DNA of 64,000 nucleotides from Listeria monocytogenes (GCF_013282665.1 NZ_CP054041.1:940501-1004500), one strand, 5' to 3'; positions 37,173 to 46,957 are shown, counted from the first letter of the stretch. Notes: generated by a model not told the origin, from the letters alone. Program-made: numbers and translations.

Positions 37173-39193
37173 ACGCGTACACCGGCTTTCGCAATCACTG
37201 CTTCGACACGATTCGCCACATTTTCAGGCGTGAACCCGTAAGCGTTAAACAAATCTTTCGCAGGGGCAGATGCGCCGAAGTGATCGATTCCTAACATATC
37301 GCCTTCTGACCCAATAAATTCTTTCCAACCGAATGTTGCTCCAGCTTCAATCGCAAATCTCGCTGTGACTTCTTTTGGTAAAATGCTTTCTTTATAAGCA
37401 TCGGTTGTTTTTTCAAAGCGTTCCCAGCTGGATAAACTGACAACGGAAACGTCTAAGTCTTTTTTCGCAAGTTCGGCTTTCGCTTCGATTGCAAGGGACA
37501 CTTCGGACCCTGTTGCGATAATGATAGCGTCTGGTTTGGAACTCTTTGCTGGTGCTACAATATAAGCACCTTTATCTACACCTGCGTCCACTTCTTCTTG
37601 TTCATTTTCAAGTACTGGTAAGTCTTGGCGTGATAATACAAGCGCGATTGGACCGTGAGTATTGGTTGCGGCAATTTCCCAAGCAGCGCGCGTTTCTTTG
37701 GCATCGGCTGGACGGATAACTGTTAGGCCTGGCATAGCACGAAGCGAGGCTAGTTGTTCAATTGGTTCGTGTGTCGGTCCGTCTTCACCAACAGCGATAC
37801 TGTCATGCGTGAATACATATGTTACTGGGAGTTGCATTAAAGCAGCCATCCGCATTGCTGGACGCACATAGTCTGAGAAGACGAAGAAAGTGGAGCCAAA
37901 TACTCGTAAACCGCTATGAAGCGCCATTCCGTTTAACATTGCTCCCATCGCAAATTCGCGCACACCGAACCAGATATTTTTACCAGCTGGGTCTTGTATG
38001 CTGTAGGCTGGGCTCGCATCAATAAATGTTTTATTCGAGCAACCTAGGTCAGCGGATCCCCCGAAAAGTTCCGGTAATTCGGCTGCAATTGCGTTAATCA
38101 TTTTTCCTGATGCAGAGCGCGTTGCAACATTTGTGCCTGCTTCAAAAGTTGGCAAATTAGCATTCCAATCGGCAGCTACTTCCCCCGCTAACACGCGGTC
38201 TAATTGACTTGCAAGTTCTGGGAATTCTTTTTTGTAATTAGCGAGCATTGTGTTCCAAGCGCCTTCTAGTTTTTCTCCGCGCGCTTTGTAATTTCTTAAG
38301 TAATCACGAACTTCAGCTGGGACTGTGAAAGGTTCTTCTGTCCATTCGTAATGCTCTTTTGCACCATTTGCTTCTTTTTCACCGAGCGGAGCACCGTGAC
38401 TTGCGGAGCTACCTGCTTTGGTTGGCGCGCCGTAACCGATGACTGTTTTCACTTCGATTAGCGTTGGTTTCGATGTTTCTAATTTCGCTTGAACAATTTT
38501 TTCTTGAATGGCCGCTAAATTATTGCCATCTTCTACGCGTAAAACTTGCCAGCCATACGCACGGAAACGTTCTGCCGTATTTTCACTGAACGTTGCACTT
38601 AAATCGCCATCTAAACAAATATCATTGGAATCGTACAATACGATTAATTTTCCAAGACCTAAATGTCCTGCGAGTGAGGCTGTTTCTGATGCCACACCTT
38701 CCATCAAGTCTCCGTCACCACAAATCGCATACGTATAATGGTCGACAATTGGATAGTTTGGTTGATTATACTCTGCCGCTAAATGAGACTCTGCAAGTGC
38801 CATTCCAGCCGCCATACCAATCCCTTGTCCAAGCGGTCCACTCGTTGCGTCAACTCCCGCAGTCCATCCAAATTCAGGGTGTCCTGGTGTCAAACTATCT
38901 AATTGACGGAACTGTTTTAAGTCTTCCATTTTCACATCATAACCAAATAAATGAAGCATGCTATAAAGTAGCGCAGACCCGTGCCCTGCTGATAAAACAA
39001 AGCGATCGCGGTTAAACCATTCTGGGTTAGCTGGGTTAAATACTAAATGTTTTGCAAATAGCATATACGCCATTGGGGCTGCTCCCATCGGCATTCCTGG
39101 GTGCCCTGAGTTTGCTTTTTCAATCATATCAATGGATAACGAACGAATCGTATCTACTGCTTGTCTATCTAATGTTTTTTTCAAAACTGTCAT
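37169..39193 (-). CDS. tkt: Transketolase
   Basis: The 674-residue thiamine diphosphate enzyme transfers two-carbon units between sugar phosphates. The motifs are complete: [15 protein letters not shown] near residue 30, the ThDP-binding [23 protein letters not shown] near 153-175, and [17 protein letters not shown] near 430. A housekeeping transketolase probably exists elsewhere; this copy, inside the pentitol operon, would process the xylulose-5-phosphate made by the operon. It overlaps the downstream epimerase gene by 4 bp. Confidence 0.93.
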   Translation of the reverse strand: MTVLKKTLDRQAVDTIRSLSIDMIEKANSGHPGMPMGAAPMAYMLFAKHLVFNPANPEWFNRDRFVLSAGHGSALLYSMLHLFGYDVKMEDLKQFRQLDSLTPGHPEFGWTAGVDATSGPLGQGIGMAAGMALAESHLAAEYNQPNYPIVDHYTYAICGDGDLMEGVASETASLAGHLGLGKLIVLYDSNDICLDGDLSATFSENTAERFRAYGWQVLRVEDGNNLAAIQEKIVQAKLETSKPTLIEVKTVIGYGAPTKAGSSASHGAPLGEKEANGAKEHYEWTEEPFTVPAEVRDYLRNYKARGEKLEGAWNTMLANYKKEFPELASQLDRVLAGEVAADWNANLPTFEAGTNVATRSASGKMINAIAAELPELFGGSADLGCSNKTFIDASPAYSIQDPAGKNIWFGVREFAMGAMLNGMALHSGLRVFGSTFFVFSDYVRPAMRMAALMQLPVTYVFTHDSIAVGEDGPTHEPIEQLASLRAMPGLTVIRPADAKETRAAWEIAATNTHGPIALVLSRQDLPVLENEQEEVDAGVDKGAYIVAPAKSSKPDAIIIATGSEVSLAIEAKAELAKKDLDVSVVSLSSWERFEKTTDAYKESILPKEVTARFAIEAGATFGWKEFIGSEGDMLGIDHFGASAPAKDLFNAYGFTPENVANRVEAVIAKAGVRV

Positions 39194-39217
39194 CTCCCTT
39201 AAACTGTTTGTGCTTTA

Positions 39218-39892
39218 TTACACATGTTTTTCTACATCTGACCAAATGTGTACTAGTCTTTCCGCATAACTTGTTTTATCTCGGTCATGAAATAACGCGG
39301 ATGTGCCTAGTACATAAATGTCTGGTAAACAATCTCGCATCAAGCCTACTGTTTCTTTATTAATATTGCCATCCACTTCGATAAGTGGCACATGCACTTT
39401 TCCTTCTAGTTTTGCTTTTAAATCATGCAGTTTTTGTAATACATCTGTTTGAAATTTTTGCCCCGCAAAACCCGGGTTTACGGTCATCATTAACACCATT
39501 TCGACATCGTCTAAATAAGGATAAATGGCTTCGATAGGTGTTTCTGGATTTATCGCAATCGATGGTTTAACGTTGTAAGAGCGGATTTTCTGGATGACTT
39601 CTGACACATCTTCCGCTACTTCTACATGAAACGAAATATATTCCGGTTTTACAGGGCCAAACATGTCAATATATTTAAGTGGGGTAATAGTAGCTAAATG
39701 TATGTCTAATGGGATTTCTGTGTTGTTCCGCACTATTTCCAAGTATTCTGGACCGAGCGCAAGATTATTCACATATACACCGTCCATCACATCGCAGTGT
39801 AGTAGTTCCACACCAGCAGATTCAAGGCGCCGGAGTTCTTCACCTAAATGTAGTTGGTCTGCACACATAATTGAAGCAGCTATTTTCCTCAT
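39218..39892 (-). CDS. Pentulose/hexulose-phosphate 3-epimerase family protein (copy 2)
   Basis: The product of about 224 residues is a second ribulose-phosphate 3-epimerase-type barrel, with HCDVMDGVYVNNLALG near residues 32-47 and MTVNPGFAGQKFQTD near 135-149. It differs clearly from the neighbouring rpe (for example VNNLALG in place of VPNLTFG), which leaves room for another substrate such as allulose-6-phosphate. The start is uncertain: ATG at 39892, with GAGG 6 nt upstream, is preferred over an ATG at 39898 and a GTG at 39904, which abut that element. Confidence 0.8.
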   Translation of the reverse strand: MRKIAASIMCADQLHLGEELRRLESAGVELLHCDVMDGVYVNNLALGPEYLEIVRNNTEIPLDIHLATITPLKYIDMFGPVKPEYISFHVEVAEDVSEVIQKIRSYNVKPSIAINPETPIEAIYPYLDDVEMVLMMTVNPGFAGQKFQTDVLQKLHDLKAKLEGKVHVPLIEVDGNINKETVGLMRDCLPDIYVLGTSALFHDRDKTSYAERLVHIWSDVEKHV

Positions 39893-39900
39893 GTTCATCC

Positions 39901-40341
39901 TCACTTTCTTTCAAGTTCAGTAATTTTATCCAAGCGGCGTTTATGGCGATCCCCTGCAAATGATGCCTCAAGCCAAGTATCAACAAGTAAAAGAGCCAAT
40001 CCTTCGCCGATAACACGTTCGCCTAGGCAGAGAATGTTGCTATTGTTATGTTCACGAGTAGCACGCGCTGAAAAAGTATCCGAAACAACCGCAGCACGGA
40101 TTCCATCTACTTTATTAGCAGCGATACTCATACCTATTCCAGTGCCACAGCATAAGATTCCGAGTTCAGATTGCCCACTTACTACTTGATTCGCAACCTC
40201 TTCTGCATAAGATGGAAAATCAACACTTTCATCTGTGTATGTTCCAATATCAACGACCTCAATATCTTTTTCGCGTAAATGTTTCACAATGGCATCTTTT
40301 AGTCTACGTCCGCCGTGGTCGCAACCAATTGTTAATTTCAT
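39901..40341 (-). CDS. rpiB: Ribose-5-phosphate isomerase B (copy 1)
   Basis: The 146-residue RpiB/LacAB-type aldose-ketose isomerase has GCDHGGRRLKDAI at its N-terminus and the catalytic CGTGIGMSIAANKVDGIRAA near residues 66-85, then REHNNSNILCLGERVIG. It is expected to interconvert ribose-5- and ribulose-5-phosphate, or a related pair, within the pentitol operon. A related copy lies at 50362-50817. Confidence 0.88.
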   Translation of the reverse strand: MKLTIGCDHGGRRLKDAIVKHLREKDIEVVDIGTYTDESVDFPSYAEEVANQVVSGQSELGILCCGTGIGMSIAANKVDGIRAAVVSDTFSARATREHNNSNILCLGERVIGEGLALLLVDTWLEASFAGDRHKRRLDKITELERK

Positions 40342-40396
40342 TTAATTTCACCTTCATTAATAGATTTTTTTCTTTTAACGTCTTATAATGAAATGG

Positions 40397-40425
40397 AACC
40401 GAGAACATACGCGAATATGTTCTCG
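40397..40425 (-). repeat. Perfect 11-bp stem-loop between the small ORF and rpiB
   Basis: CCGAGAACATA and TATGTTCTCGG arms flank a 6-nt loop. The tail on the minus strand is not T-rich enough for a strong terminator (TTCCATTTC), so it may be a partial terminator or a processing or stability element in the operon mRNA. Confidence 0.5.
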
Positions 40426-40433
40426 GCTCATTT

Positions 40434-40517
40434 CTAAGGATGACTACTGTAAAACATCTGAGCCCGAGAAGCTTTGGATTCGTTTGCACGGTTATCCTTT
40501 TTTTGATGTTTTTTCAT
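40434..40517 (-). CDS. Candidate small protein of 27 residues in the pentitol operon
   Basis: An ATG at 40517 follows a strong GGAGG element by 9 nt and opens a 27-codon frame ending in TAG at 40434. The product is basic and hydrophilic: it begins MKKHQKKDNRANESK and ends FYSSHP, with no membrane segment. It fills most of the otherwise unexplained 194-bp gap between the dehydrogenase and rpiB, and a perfect stem-loop follows its stop. I recognise no family. It could be a real small protein or a translated leader affecting rpiB; the evidence is only the ribosome binding site and position. Confidence 0.45.
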   Translation of the reverse strand: MKKHQKKDNRANESKASRAQMFYSSHP

Positions 40518-40535
40518 ACAGCCCATCCTCCATTA

Positions 40536-41579
40536 TTAAGATTTCACTAATACTTTAATTTCATTTCCTGCCATAACTGCCTCGAAAGCCTCGCGCCAGT
40601 CATCTAAACCGTATACTTTGGTAATCATTTTATCCGTATTGATTTTGCCATTTGCCAGTAAATCGAGCGCCAAAATCCAAGAAGATGGTTTTTGCGAACG
40701 GCTGCCGATATAAGCAATTTCACGTTGGATAATAGATTCTTCATCAATCGCATTTTTCTTTTCGGCAAAAAGTCCTACTTGAACAAAATCGCCTTTTTTC
40801 TTTGTTAGAGGTAATCCTTGATTTACAGCTGGTACTGCACCAGAGCAGTCAAATACGCGTTCCGCTCCGTAACCATCCGTCATGCCTAGCACAACTTCAG
40901 CCAAGTCTTCTTTTAAGGTATCGACAACCCGGTCCATTCCAAGTTCTTTTGCTAGACGTAAGCGGTCGCTATCTTTGGTAATTCCTGCCATAATCACCGT
41001 TGCCCCTTGCGCTTTCACAACTTGAGCTAGTAACAAACCAATTGGACCTGGCCCGAAGACAAGTACTGTGTCATCTGAACGAATCGTTGTTTTTTCAAGC
41101 GCTGAATGCACACAACAAGCAAGCGGTTCTGTCAGTGCTGCTGCTTCGAGCGAAATACGTTCATCAAGCACGTGACAACTTTCTTCGCGAGATAAAACAA
41201 ATTCTGCAAAACTACCATTTGCTTGCGTACCAATGCCGCGACGATTGCTACATAAATTGTAATCACGTTCCTTACAATAAATACATTCTCCACAAGTTTC
41301 AAAAGTTGTTTCACTTGTGACACGGTCTCCCACTTTGATACTCGTCACATCTGGCCCAACTTCTACAACGACACCAGAAAATTCATGTCCAAGTGTGACG
41401 GGAGTTGTTGGATTTTTGTATTCTCCTTTAAACGTATGGATATCTGATCCGCAAATACCAGTGAATGCTACTTTGATTTTTACTTTGTCGCCATAGACTT
41501 GTGGTTCTTCCACATCTTTAAGCTCCATTTGATCATATCCGGGATTTGTTTTTACTACTGCTTTCAAATTAATCGTCAC
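40536..41579 (-). CDS. Zinc-dependent polyol (phosphate) dehydrogenase 1
   Basis: The 347-residue medium-chain dehydrogenase has the catalytic-zinc motif GHEFSGVVVEVG near residues 65-76, four Cys for a structural zinc (CGECIYCKERDYNLC near 95-109) and a Rossmann segment VLVFGPGPIGLL near 170. It resembles sorbitol/galactitol-1-phosphate dehydrogenases. In this operon it should oxidise a phosphorylated pentitol to a pentulose phosphate. It overlaps dehydrogenase 2 by 11 bp. Confidence 0.85.
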   Translation of the reverse strand: MTINLKAVVKTNPGYDQMELKDVEEPQVYGDKVKIKVAFTGICGSDIHTFKGEYKNPTTPVTLGHEFSGVVVEVGPDVTSIKVGDRVTSETTFETCGECIYCKERDYNLCSNRRGIGTQANGSFAEFVLSREESCHVLDERISLEAAALTEPLACCVHSALEKTTIRSDDTVLVFGPGPIGLLLAQVVKAQGATVIMAGITKDSDRLRLAKELGMDRVVDTLKEDLAEVVLGMTDGYGAERVFDCSGAVPAVNQGLPLTKKKGDFVQVGLFAEKKNAIDEESIIQREIAYIGSRSQKPSSWILALDLLANGKINTDKMITKVYGLDDWREAFEAVMAGNEIKVLVKS

Positions 41580-42621
41580 CTTTCTGCGGCAATATCATCA
41601 CTTTGTTATAATCATGTTCTCTGGAAAGAATCATATCAAACGCTTCTTTCGTTTCTTCTAGCTTATAACGATGCGAAATTAGTGGTTTCAGTTTAATTCG
41701 ACCTTGTTTCACGAATTCAATCGACGTACGCCACTCCTCACCTGGGAATGGTGCCGAGTAAGAATTCCAAAAACCTTTCAGCGTAAGTTCACGTCTAAAA
41801 ATATTTTCAAAAGCTTCCTCGTGTAAAAGCACATCTGCGTAAGCTATTCCTAGAAAACCAACTTTACCCTTTTTCTTCGTTACAAGAAGGCATTGTTCTT
41901 GGGTTATTTTTGAACCAGCGCATTCGAGCGCGATATCTGCACCAAGACCATTTGTATAAGCGAAAACGCGTTCTTTTAAGTCTTCATTTTTAGGGTTAAT
42001 GGTATATTTACAACCGAATTCCCGCGCATCTGCTAATTTTTTATCACTAATGTCAACCGCGATAATATCTTTCACACCCGCAAGAAGTAAGCATTGTACA
42101 ACCAAAATTCCAATCGTGCCAATTCCGAAGACAATGACCGTATCACCAAGTCTCGGCTGAATACCAAGTACCCCATGCATCGATACAGCAAGTGGTTCAA
42201 TCATCGCACCTTCTTCAAAATCAAGGTCGCCGATAGAAATGACATTGTCGGCTTTCATGACGACATTTTCAGCAAATCCGCCGTGGAAGTGTGACCCCAC
42301 CATGCGGTAATTATCGCATAGCGCGAAGTCGCCTGCTTTACAATAATTACATTCCATACAAGGTTCAAGCGGAATCCCTGCAACCCGATCGCCGATAGCG
42401 ACGTTTGTTACTTCGCTACCAATTTCTGTAACTACACCTGCAAATTCATGTCCCATTACAGCAGGCAGTGGGTATTTCCAGCGAGTCTGCATTTTATGAA
42501 TATCCGATCCACATATTCCAACTGCTTTTACTTCGACACGAACTTGATCTTTCCCACAAGTCGCTTCATCAATTTGTTCTGCTTTTATTACATTATTCTC
42601 GTATAACACAGCTGCTCTCAT
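41569..42621 (-). CDS. Zinc-dependent polyol (phosphate) dehydrogenase 2
   Basis: The 350-residue paralogue has the same layout: GHEFAGVVTEIG near residue 58, CMECNYCKAGDFALC near 89-103 and VIVFGIGTIGILVV near 163. Two different dehydrogenases side by side suggest that the operon handles two pentitols (for example D-arabitol and xylitol) after PTS phosphorylation. I recall published work on pentitol use by L. monocytogenes assigning such a role to this locus; individual substrates cannot be read from the sequence. Confidence 0.85.
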   Translation of the reverse strand: MRAAVLYENNVIKAEQIDEATCGKDQVRVEVKAVGICGSDIHKMQTRWKYPLPAVMGHEFAGVVTEIGSEVTNVAIGDRVAGIPLEPCMECNYCKAGDFALCDNYRMVGSHFHGGFAENVVMKADNVISIGDLDFEEGAMIEPLAVSMHGVLGIQPRLGDTVIVFGIGTIGILVVQCLLLAGVKDIIAVDISDKKLADAREFGCKYTINPKNEDLKERVFAYTNGLGADIALECAGSKITQEQCLLVTKKKGKVGFLGIAYADVLLHEEAFENIFRRELTLKGFWNSYSAPFPGEEWRTSIEFVKQGRIKLKPLISHRYKLEETKEAFDMILSREHDYNKVMILPQKGDD

Positions 42622-42657
42622 GTTACTATCACCTCTTCTATATCATTAAGACAAAAC

Positions 42658-43929
42658 TTAGAAAATAGCTGCCCAAGCTTGAGAGAATTTAAGAATAACC
42701 CAGTTAAAGAAGTTACCACCCATATCAAGTGTACTAACTTGTGTTGCTCCTTTAGGGAATTCGTAAACACCTTTCATCATTTCTGTATGAACAAGACCGA
42801 AGTCAGTTGCCATAAGAAGCGCTAGTGCAATAACTACAGTTCCAGCTAAAACAGAGTGAAGAATGTTACCTTTACGAGATGCTACTACGAATGATACGTA
42901 GAATGGAATAGTTGCCAAGTCACCAAAAGGGAGTACTTTGTTACCAGGAATGATAACAGCTAAGAAAAGAGTGATTGGAACAAGGATTAAACCAGTAGAA
43001 ATATTCGCTGGGTGACCGATAGAAAGTGCTGCATCAAGCCCGATATAAAGTTCGCGGCCTTTGAAACGAGATTTCATGAAATCACGAGCGGATTCTGAAA
43101 TTGGAATTAACCCTTCCATTAAAATTTTAACCATACGAGGCATTAAGAACATTACCGCACCCATGGACATACCAAGTTGTGCAACTGCCCCAACGTCATA
43201 GCCTGCAAGAATACCGATTGCAATACCTAGAATAAGACCCATCATCATTGGTTCCCCGAAAATACCGAAACGTTTTTGAATAGTTTCTGGGTCAACGTGG
43301 ATGTTTTTGATACCAGGGATTTTAGCAATTAGCCAACCAACTGGAATACCGATGAAACCGAATGCTGCTGTAGAACCTGTTGGTAAGGAGATTCCTTTTA
43401 ATCCATAAAATTCTTCTACCATAGGTTGTGTTCTGTCTGCCATCCAAAGAACAGCAACTTCATAGATGATTGCACAAAGAATCGCGAACCACCAGTTACC
43501 ACCAGTTACGATATAACCAGTTGCACCTGCTGCGATGAAGTGCCAGTAGTTCCAAATATCAATATCAAGTGTTTTCGTAACTTTGAAGAAAATAAGTGCT
43601 AAGTTAACTACCAAACAGATTGGAATTAAAATTGCTGCAACTGGAGAAGCCCATGAAGCCGCGGCTGCTGCTGGCCAACCTGCATCAATAATTGTTAAAT
43701 TCAGTCCAAAACGCTCAACCATTTGCTGTGCTGCCGGACCTAAGTTACTAGATAGTAAACTAATAACAAGGTTAATACCTACAAACCCGATACCAATCGT
43801 AATCGCTGAACGAAGCGCTTTCTTTGCTGGTACTCGGAAAATTAATGCAATAAAGAAAATCATAATAGGCAAAATAACTGTAGGCCCCAAGTTTAAAACA
43901 TACTGTACTCCTGACAGAAGTGTATCCAT
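42658..43929 (-). CDS. PTS galactitol-family IIC permease
   Basis: This is a 423-residue polytopic permease of the GatC family (VQYVLNLGPTVILPIMIFF near residues 8-26; LGMSMGAVMFLMPRMVKIL near 252-270). With the adjacent IIB and IIA it imports and phosphorylates a polyol. The downstream enzymes point to a five-carbon polyol rather than galactitol, because no tagatose-phosphate kinase or aldolase is present. Confidence 0.88.
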   Translation of the reverse strand: MDTLLSGVQYVLNLGPTVILPIMIFFIALIFRVPAKKALRSAITIGIGFVGINLVISLLSSNLGPAAQQMVERFGLNLTIIDAGWPAAAAASWASPVAAILIPICLVVNLALIFFKVTKTLDIDIWNYWHFIAAGATGYIVTGGNWWFAILCAIIYEVAVLWMADRTQPMVEEFYGLKGISLPTGSTAAFGFIGIPVGWLIAKIPGIKNIHVDPETIQKRFGIFGEPMMMGLILGIAIGILAGYDVGAVAQLGMSMGAVMFLMPRMVKILMEGLIPISESARDFMKSRFKGRELYIGLDAALSIGHPANISTGLILVPITLFLAVIIPGNKVLPFGDLATIPFYVSFVVASRKGNILHSVLAGTVVIALALLMATDFGLVHTEMMKGVYEFPKGATQVSTLDMGGNFFNWVILKFSQAWAAIF

Positions 43930-43989
43930 TTAATATTTCCTCCTTTTTTCTCTGTTTAATGATGATTTCTAAACTCCCTTGCGCAGCCT

Positions 43990-44271
43990 TTATTTAAGGT
44001 GCGCAAGTATTTCTTCGTCTAATTCTTCCATACCCATACCAGTGATATAAGAAGTTGCAATAATCGCTGGGATTTTGTAAGTTGTTGGTAAAATAGTTGT
44101 TGATACGATTAAATCCGCTCCGTCTTGCATAGATGCTGCTTCTGAAATCTTAATTTGTTTTACTTCTGCATCCACGTTGTTTTCTTTTACCAAACGTTCT
44201 ACTCTGTCCGTTACTACTGTTGATGTTGCAATTCCTGCTCCACAAGCTACCAAAATTTTAAATTGTCCCAT
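43990..44271 (-). CDS. PTS IIB component, galactitol family
   Basis: The 93-residue phosphocarrier has its active-site Cys in ILVACGAGIATSTVV (near residue 10). A perfect 8-bp stem-loop (43978-44007) spans its stop codon, without a T-run; it may stabilise the message or separate IIB and IIC expression. Confidence 0.88.
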   Translation of the reverse strand: MGQFKILVACGAGIATSTVVTDRVERLVKENNVDAEVKQIKISEAASMQDGADLIVSTTILPTTYKIPAIIATSYITGMGMEELDEEILAHLK

Positions 44272-44327
44272 GATAAATTCCTCCTAATTAATTGCTGCGA
44301 TTTCCCGCGGCTAATTTTCCTGTTTCT

Positions 44328-44792
44328 TTAAACGGTAATGGTTTCTAAAATTTGTTTTACTTCGTCTTCATCTTTCGCTCTGAGTAATGCGGCTACATTG
44401 TCTTTATCCTGAATCGTCCCCATCAATTGCTGAAGTACCGCGAGCTGGCTGTGAGGTTCATTTAGTCCGAGTACGAAAATCAAATTCGCATCAACCGTTT
44501 GACCAGCATCTTCCATTAATTTAAATGGAATGCCATCTTTCACAGTGATTACGGCGATAAATTGTTCCGTAACGCATTCTGGATCCGTGTGCGGTAATGC
44601 CACGCCGTATCCATCTAATTTTAGCCCCGTTGGAAAGGTTTGTTCACGGTCTGTTAGTCTCGTTAAAAAGTCATCCGTTACATACCCTTCAGACTTTCCA
44701 CTTTCTGCGACCATTTGGAATAGGTCCTCTTGTTTCTCGATATCTGATTGAACCCAAACCATTCCTTTTTTCAAAAATTGTACTAAATCCAT
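44328..44792 (-). CDS. PTS IIA component, galactitol/fructose type
   Basis: The 154-residue phosphocarrier has its active-site His in YGVALPHTDPECVT (near residue 68). It passes phosphate from HPr to the IIB encoded 56 bp downstream. It follows the regulator gene closely, so regulator and PTS are probably cotranscribed. Confidence 0.87.
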   Translation of the reverse strand: MDLVQFLKKGMVWVQSDIEKQEDLFQMVAESGKSEGYVTDDFLTRLTDREQTFPTGLKLDGYGVALPHTDPECVTEQFIAVITVKDGIPFKLMEDAGQTVDANLIFVLGLNEPHSQLAVLQQLMGTIQDKDNVAALLRAKDEDEVKQILETITV

Positions 44793-44825
44793 TACGAAAT
44801 CCTCCTGTAATTCTTTCTGACTTCT

Positions 44826-46895
44826 CTACATTGTCTTTTTTGTTTCCAAGTCCGTGAAGTTTTTAATTATTTGGTGCATTTCTTCTGTGTTTTCAGCATC
44901 CGCAAGCTTTTTCAGTTCTTTTTTGTTCTCCGATAATTCCATCAATTGTAGTAAAGCTGTGAAGTGAGCGTTTTTATCTATGGCTGCAATGACGACGATA
45001 AAATGTAGCTTTTTACCGCCTTCGAGTGGCAGGCCTTCTTCTAAATAAAGTAAGCTCATTCCGAGGCTATTTACTCCTTTTTCCGTTTCCGCATGAGGGA
45101 TAGCTATGGTATTACGGAGAATGATGTTCATAATCGGTGCTGGATATTGCCGTTTCATTTCTTCCACGTAGGCTGGTTCCACCACTCCCGCTGAAAGTAA
45201 CGGTAAAGCCGCATGATAAATTGCCTCATGCCAATCTTTCACTGATTTCTTACGTGTGATTCGTGTTACTTCAAGCAAATCTGCGAGTGAGCTTTTGCCT
45301 TCGTGTTTAGATGTGTTTTCTTCTGGAACTGGCATTAAATAGTCTGCTAGTACTTTTTCAAGACGGGCAGCATCTTTAATATCAGCAAATTTGGAAATAG
45401 TTTTCATTAATTGATCGACGCTGATATTCACCTCATCCACTAAGTAAACCGACCGCATCACCCGGCGTCTAAGCTCCAGGCGCTCTTTCCCATCCATCAA
45501 TTGGTTGATGAGGAAAAATTTCTTATCGGTCGAAAGTGGCACTGCGGAAAATACAATGTCATAACCTAACTTTGTTTGTTCAAATTCTCGAATCGACATC
45601 GCTTGATAGAAAAATATTTCCGGGAAAAGGCTTCGTAATGTTTTTTCCATCAATCTCGAAATCGACAATCCGTTCGGACAAACCACAACTGCTTTTAGTC
45701 TCGTTTGTAATTTCTCTGTGGATTCGATTAAATGCCCTCCAATGAAAAGGGTAATAAATATACTTTCATTTTCAGGAACTTTGCTACCAATAAAACGTTC
45801 TAATGGTGCTAACGACTCTTTCACGATGTAATGCACGGCTTGGAATTCTTGATCAATCTTGTCTAAAATGCTGTAATCTGTTGTAAGATGATACTTAATT
45901 CGATAATACGCAGGTTTAATGTGTGCAAATAATTTTTCAAGTAACGATTCTTTGTCTACTAGTTGAATACAAGCCTTTTTCTCAAATTCGCTTAGAACTT
46001 GTTCCAGTGCCAGTCTTAACTTGTGCGTTTCCTCCGATTTTAAATATTGTTTCGGAAGTACATTGGAAGTTAAAAGTTGCAAGGTGATGTACATTCGCTC
46101 TGCTTCTGGCATATTCGGCTCTTCTTCAATAAAAATCTCTGCAGCTCCGTATTCCCGAGTATCTGACAATTCATTGTAGTCAATCAGGAAAGATGTCGTA
46201 ATTGTTTGCCCCTTCTTCATCCGCCGAAAAACAGCTTCTAAAATGTAAGGCAGTATTTGCATTTTATTGTCAATAAAATGCAAATTCAGATGATGCTCGA
46301 CTTGTTCCAATTTTTCCCGAAGCTCTTTAATTCTCGCTTCGTCCACTTGCATAAAATCCTGTAAATACTCTTCGCCACCAAAACTTTCTATGATGTGTTC
46401 TGCCGCATAAATGAGTGCTGTCCGCTGATTCCATTCATCCCCATCAATTAAATAGCCACGCATCCGTGAATATTTTACTTCGAGGTTGAATTTTTCAAGT
46501 GTCTTTTGTACCAGCTTCAAGTCTCGTAATACGGTGTTCTTGCTCACCTCCAGCTCGCTTATAAAGTGATTAAGGGATAACTCTTCACTTCCTGTTGTTA
46601 ACATGAGGATGATTAGACTGGCGCGTTCCTTTTCTGATGGGATGTACCAATCTGTTTTTTCGCCATCTTCCTCACCAATGATTTGAAACAGGTCAGGTTC
46701 TACGATAAATCGACCATTTGCGGCACGATGAATCTTCGGGTAAGTCTGTTCTTCTAGCCAATTATTAATTTTTTGGAAACTATAGTCGACTTGTCTTCGA
46801 GTTAAACCGAATTTTGCTTGTAAGTTTGTACTCGATGTGTCAGGATGTCGTAAGAGTTCTTTTAAAAGTGAATTACTTCTCTCATCCAAATACAT
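44826..46895 (-). CDS. BglG/MtlR-type PRD regulator of the pentitol operon
   Basis: The 689-residue activator has N-terminal helix-turn-helix domains (about residues 1-125, including LEVSKNTVLRDLKLV), two PRD domains (about 185-390), a IIB-like domain with Cys in VVVCPNGLSISRLME near 408, and a IIA-like domain with IAIPHAETEKGVNS near 597. Unlike the regulator at 27726-29792, which is a separate transcript, this gene appears to be the first gene of the operon it controls, giving autoregulation. Confidence 0.87.
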   Translation of the reverse strand: MYLDERSNSLLKELLRHPDTSSTNLQAKFGLTRRQVDYSFQKINNWLEEQTYPKIHRAANGRFIVEPDLFQIIGEEDGEKTDWYIPSEKERASLIILMLTTGSEELSLNHFISELEVSKNTVLRDLKLVQKTLEKFNLEVKYSRMRGYLIDGDEWNQRTALIYAAEHIIESFGGEEYLQDFMQVDEARIKELREKLEQVEHHLNLHFIDNKMQILPYILEAVFRRMKKGQTITTSFLIDYNELSDTREYGAAEIFIEEEPNMPEAERMYITLQLLTSNVLPKQYLKSEETHKLRLALEQVLSEFEKKACIQLVDKESLLEKLFAHIKPAYYRIKYHLTTDYSILDKIDQEFQAVHYIVKESLAPLERFIGSKVPENESIFITLFIGGHLIESTEKLQTRLKAVVVCPNGLSISRLMEKTLRSLFPEIFFYQAMSIREFEQTKLGYDIVFSAVPLSTDKKFFLINQLMDGKERLELRRRVMRSVYLVDEVNISVDQLMKTISKFADIKDAARLEKVLADYLMPVPEENTSKHEGKSSLADLLEVTRITRKKSVKDWHEAIYHAALPLLSAGVVEPAYVEEMKRQYPAPIMNIILRNTIAIPHAETEKGVNSLGMSLLYLEEGLPLEGGKKLHFIVVIAAIDKNAHFTALLQLMELSENKKELKKLADAENTEEMHQIIKNFTDLETKKTM

Positions 46896-46918
46896 GTCGT
46901 TCCCTCCTGTTCGTTTTA

Positions 46919-46957
46919 ATTATAAATCTAAATCCAGTAAAAATGTACACGCTTTCA
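46919..46957 (-). promoter_or_regulatory. Promoter and cre-like site of the pentitol operon
   Basis: TATAAT lies at 46919-46924 on the minus strand, about 24 bp before the regulator start; the -35 is poor. TGAAAGCGTGTACA (46944-46957, minus) matches the catabolite-responsive consensus with one mismatch and covers the -35 region, where CcpA would compete with RNA polymerase. Confidence 0.5.

Noticed and set aside
40304-40489. A 61-codon frame between the dehydrogenase and rpiB
   Set aside because: It has no ribosome binding site and overlaps rpiB; the 27-codon frame at 40434-40517 in another frame is better supported.
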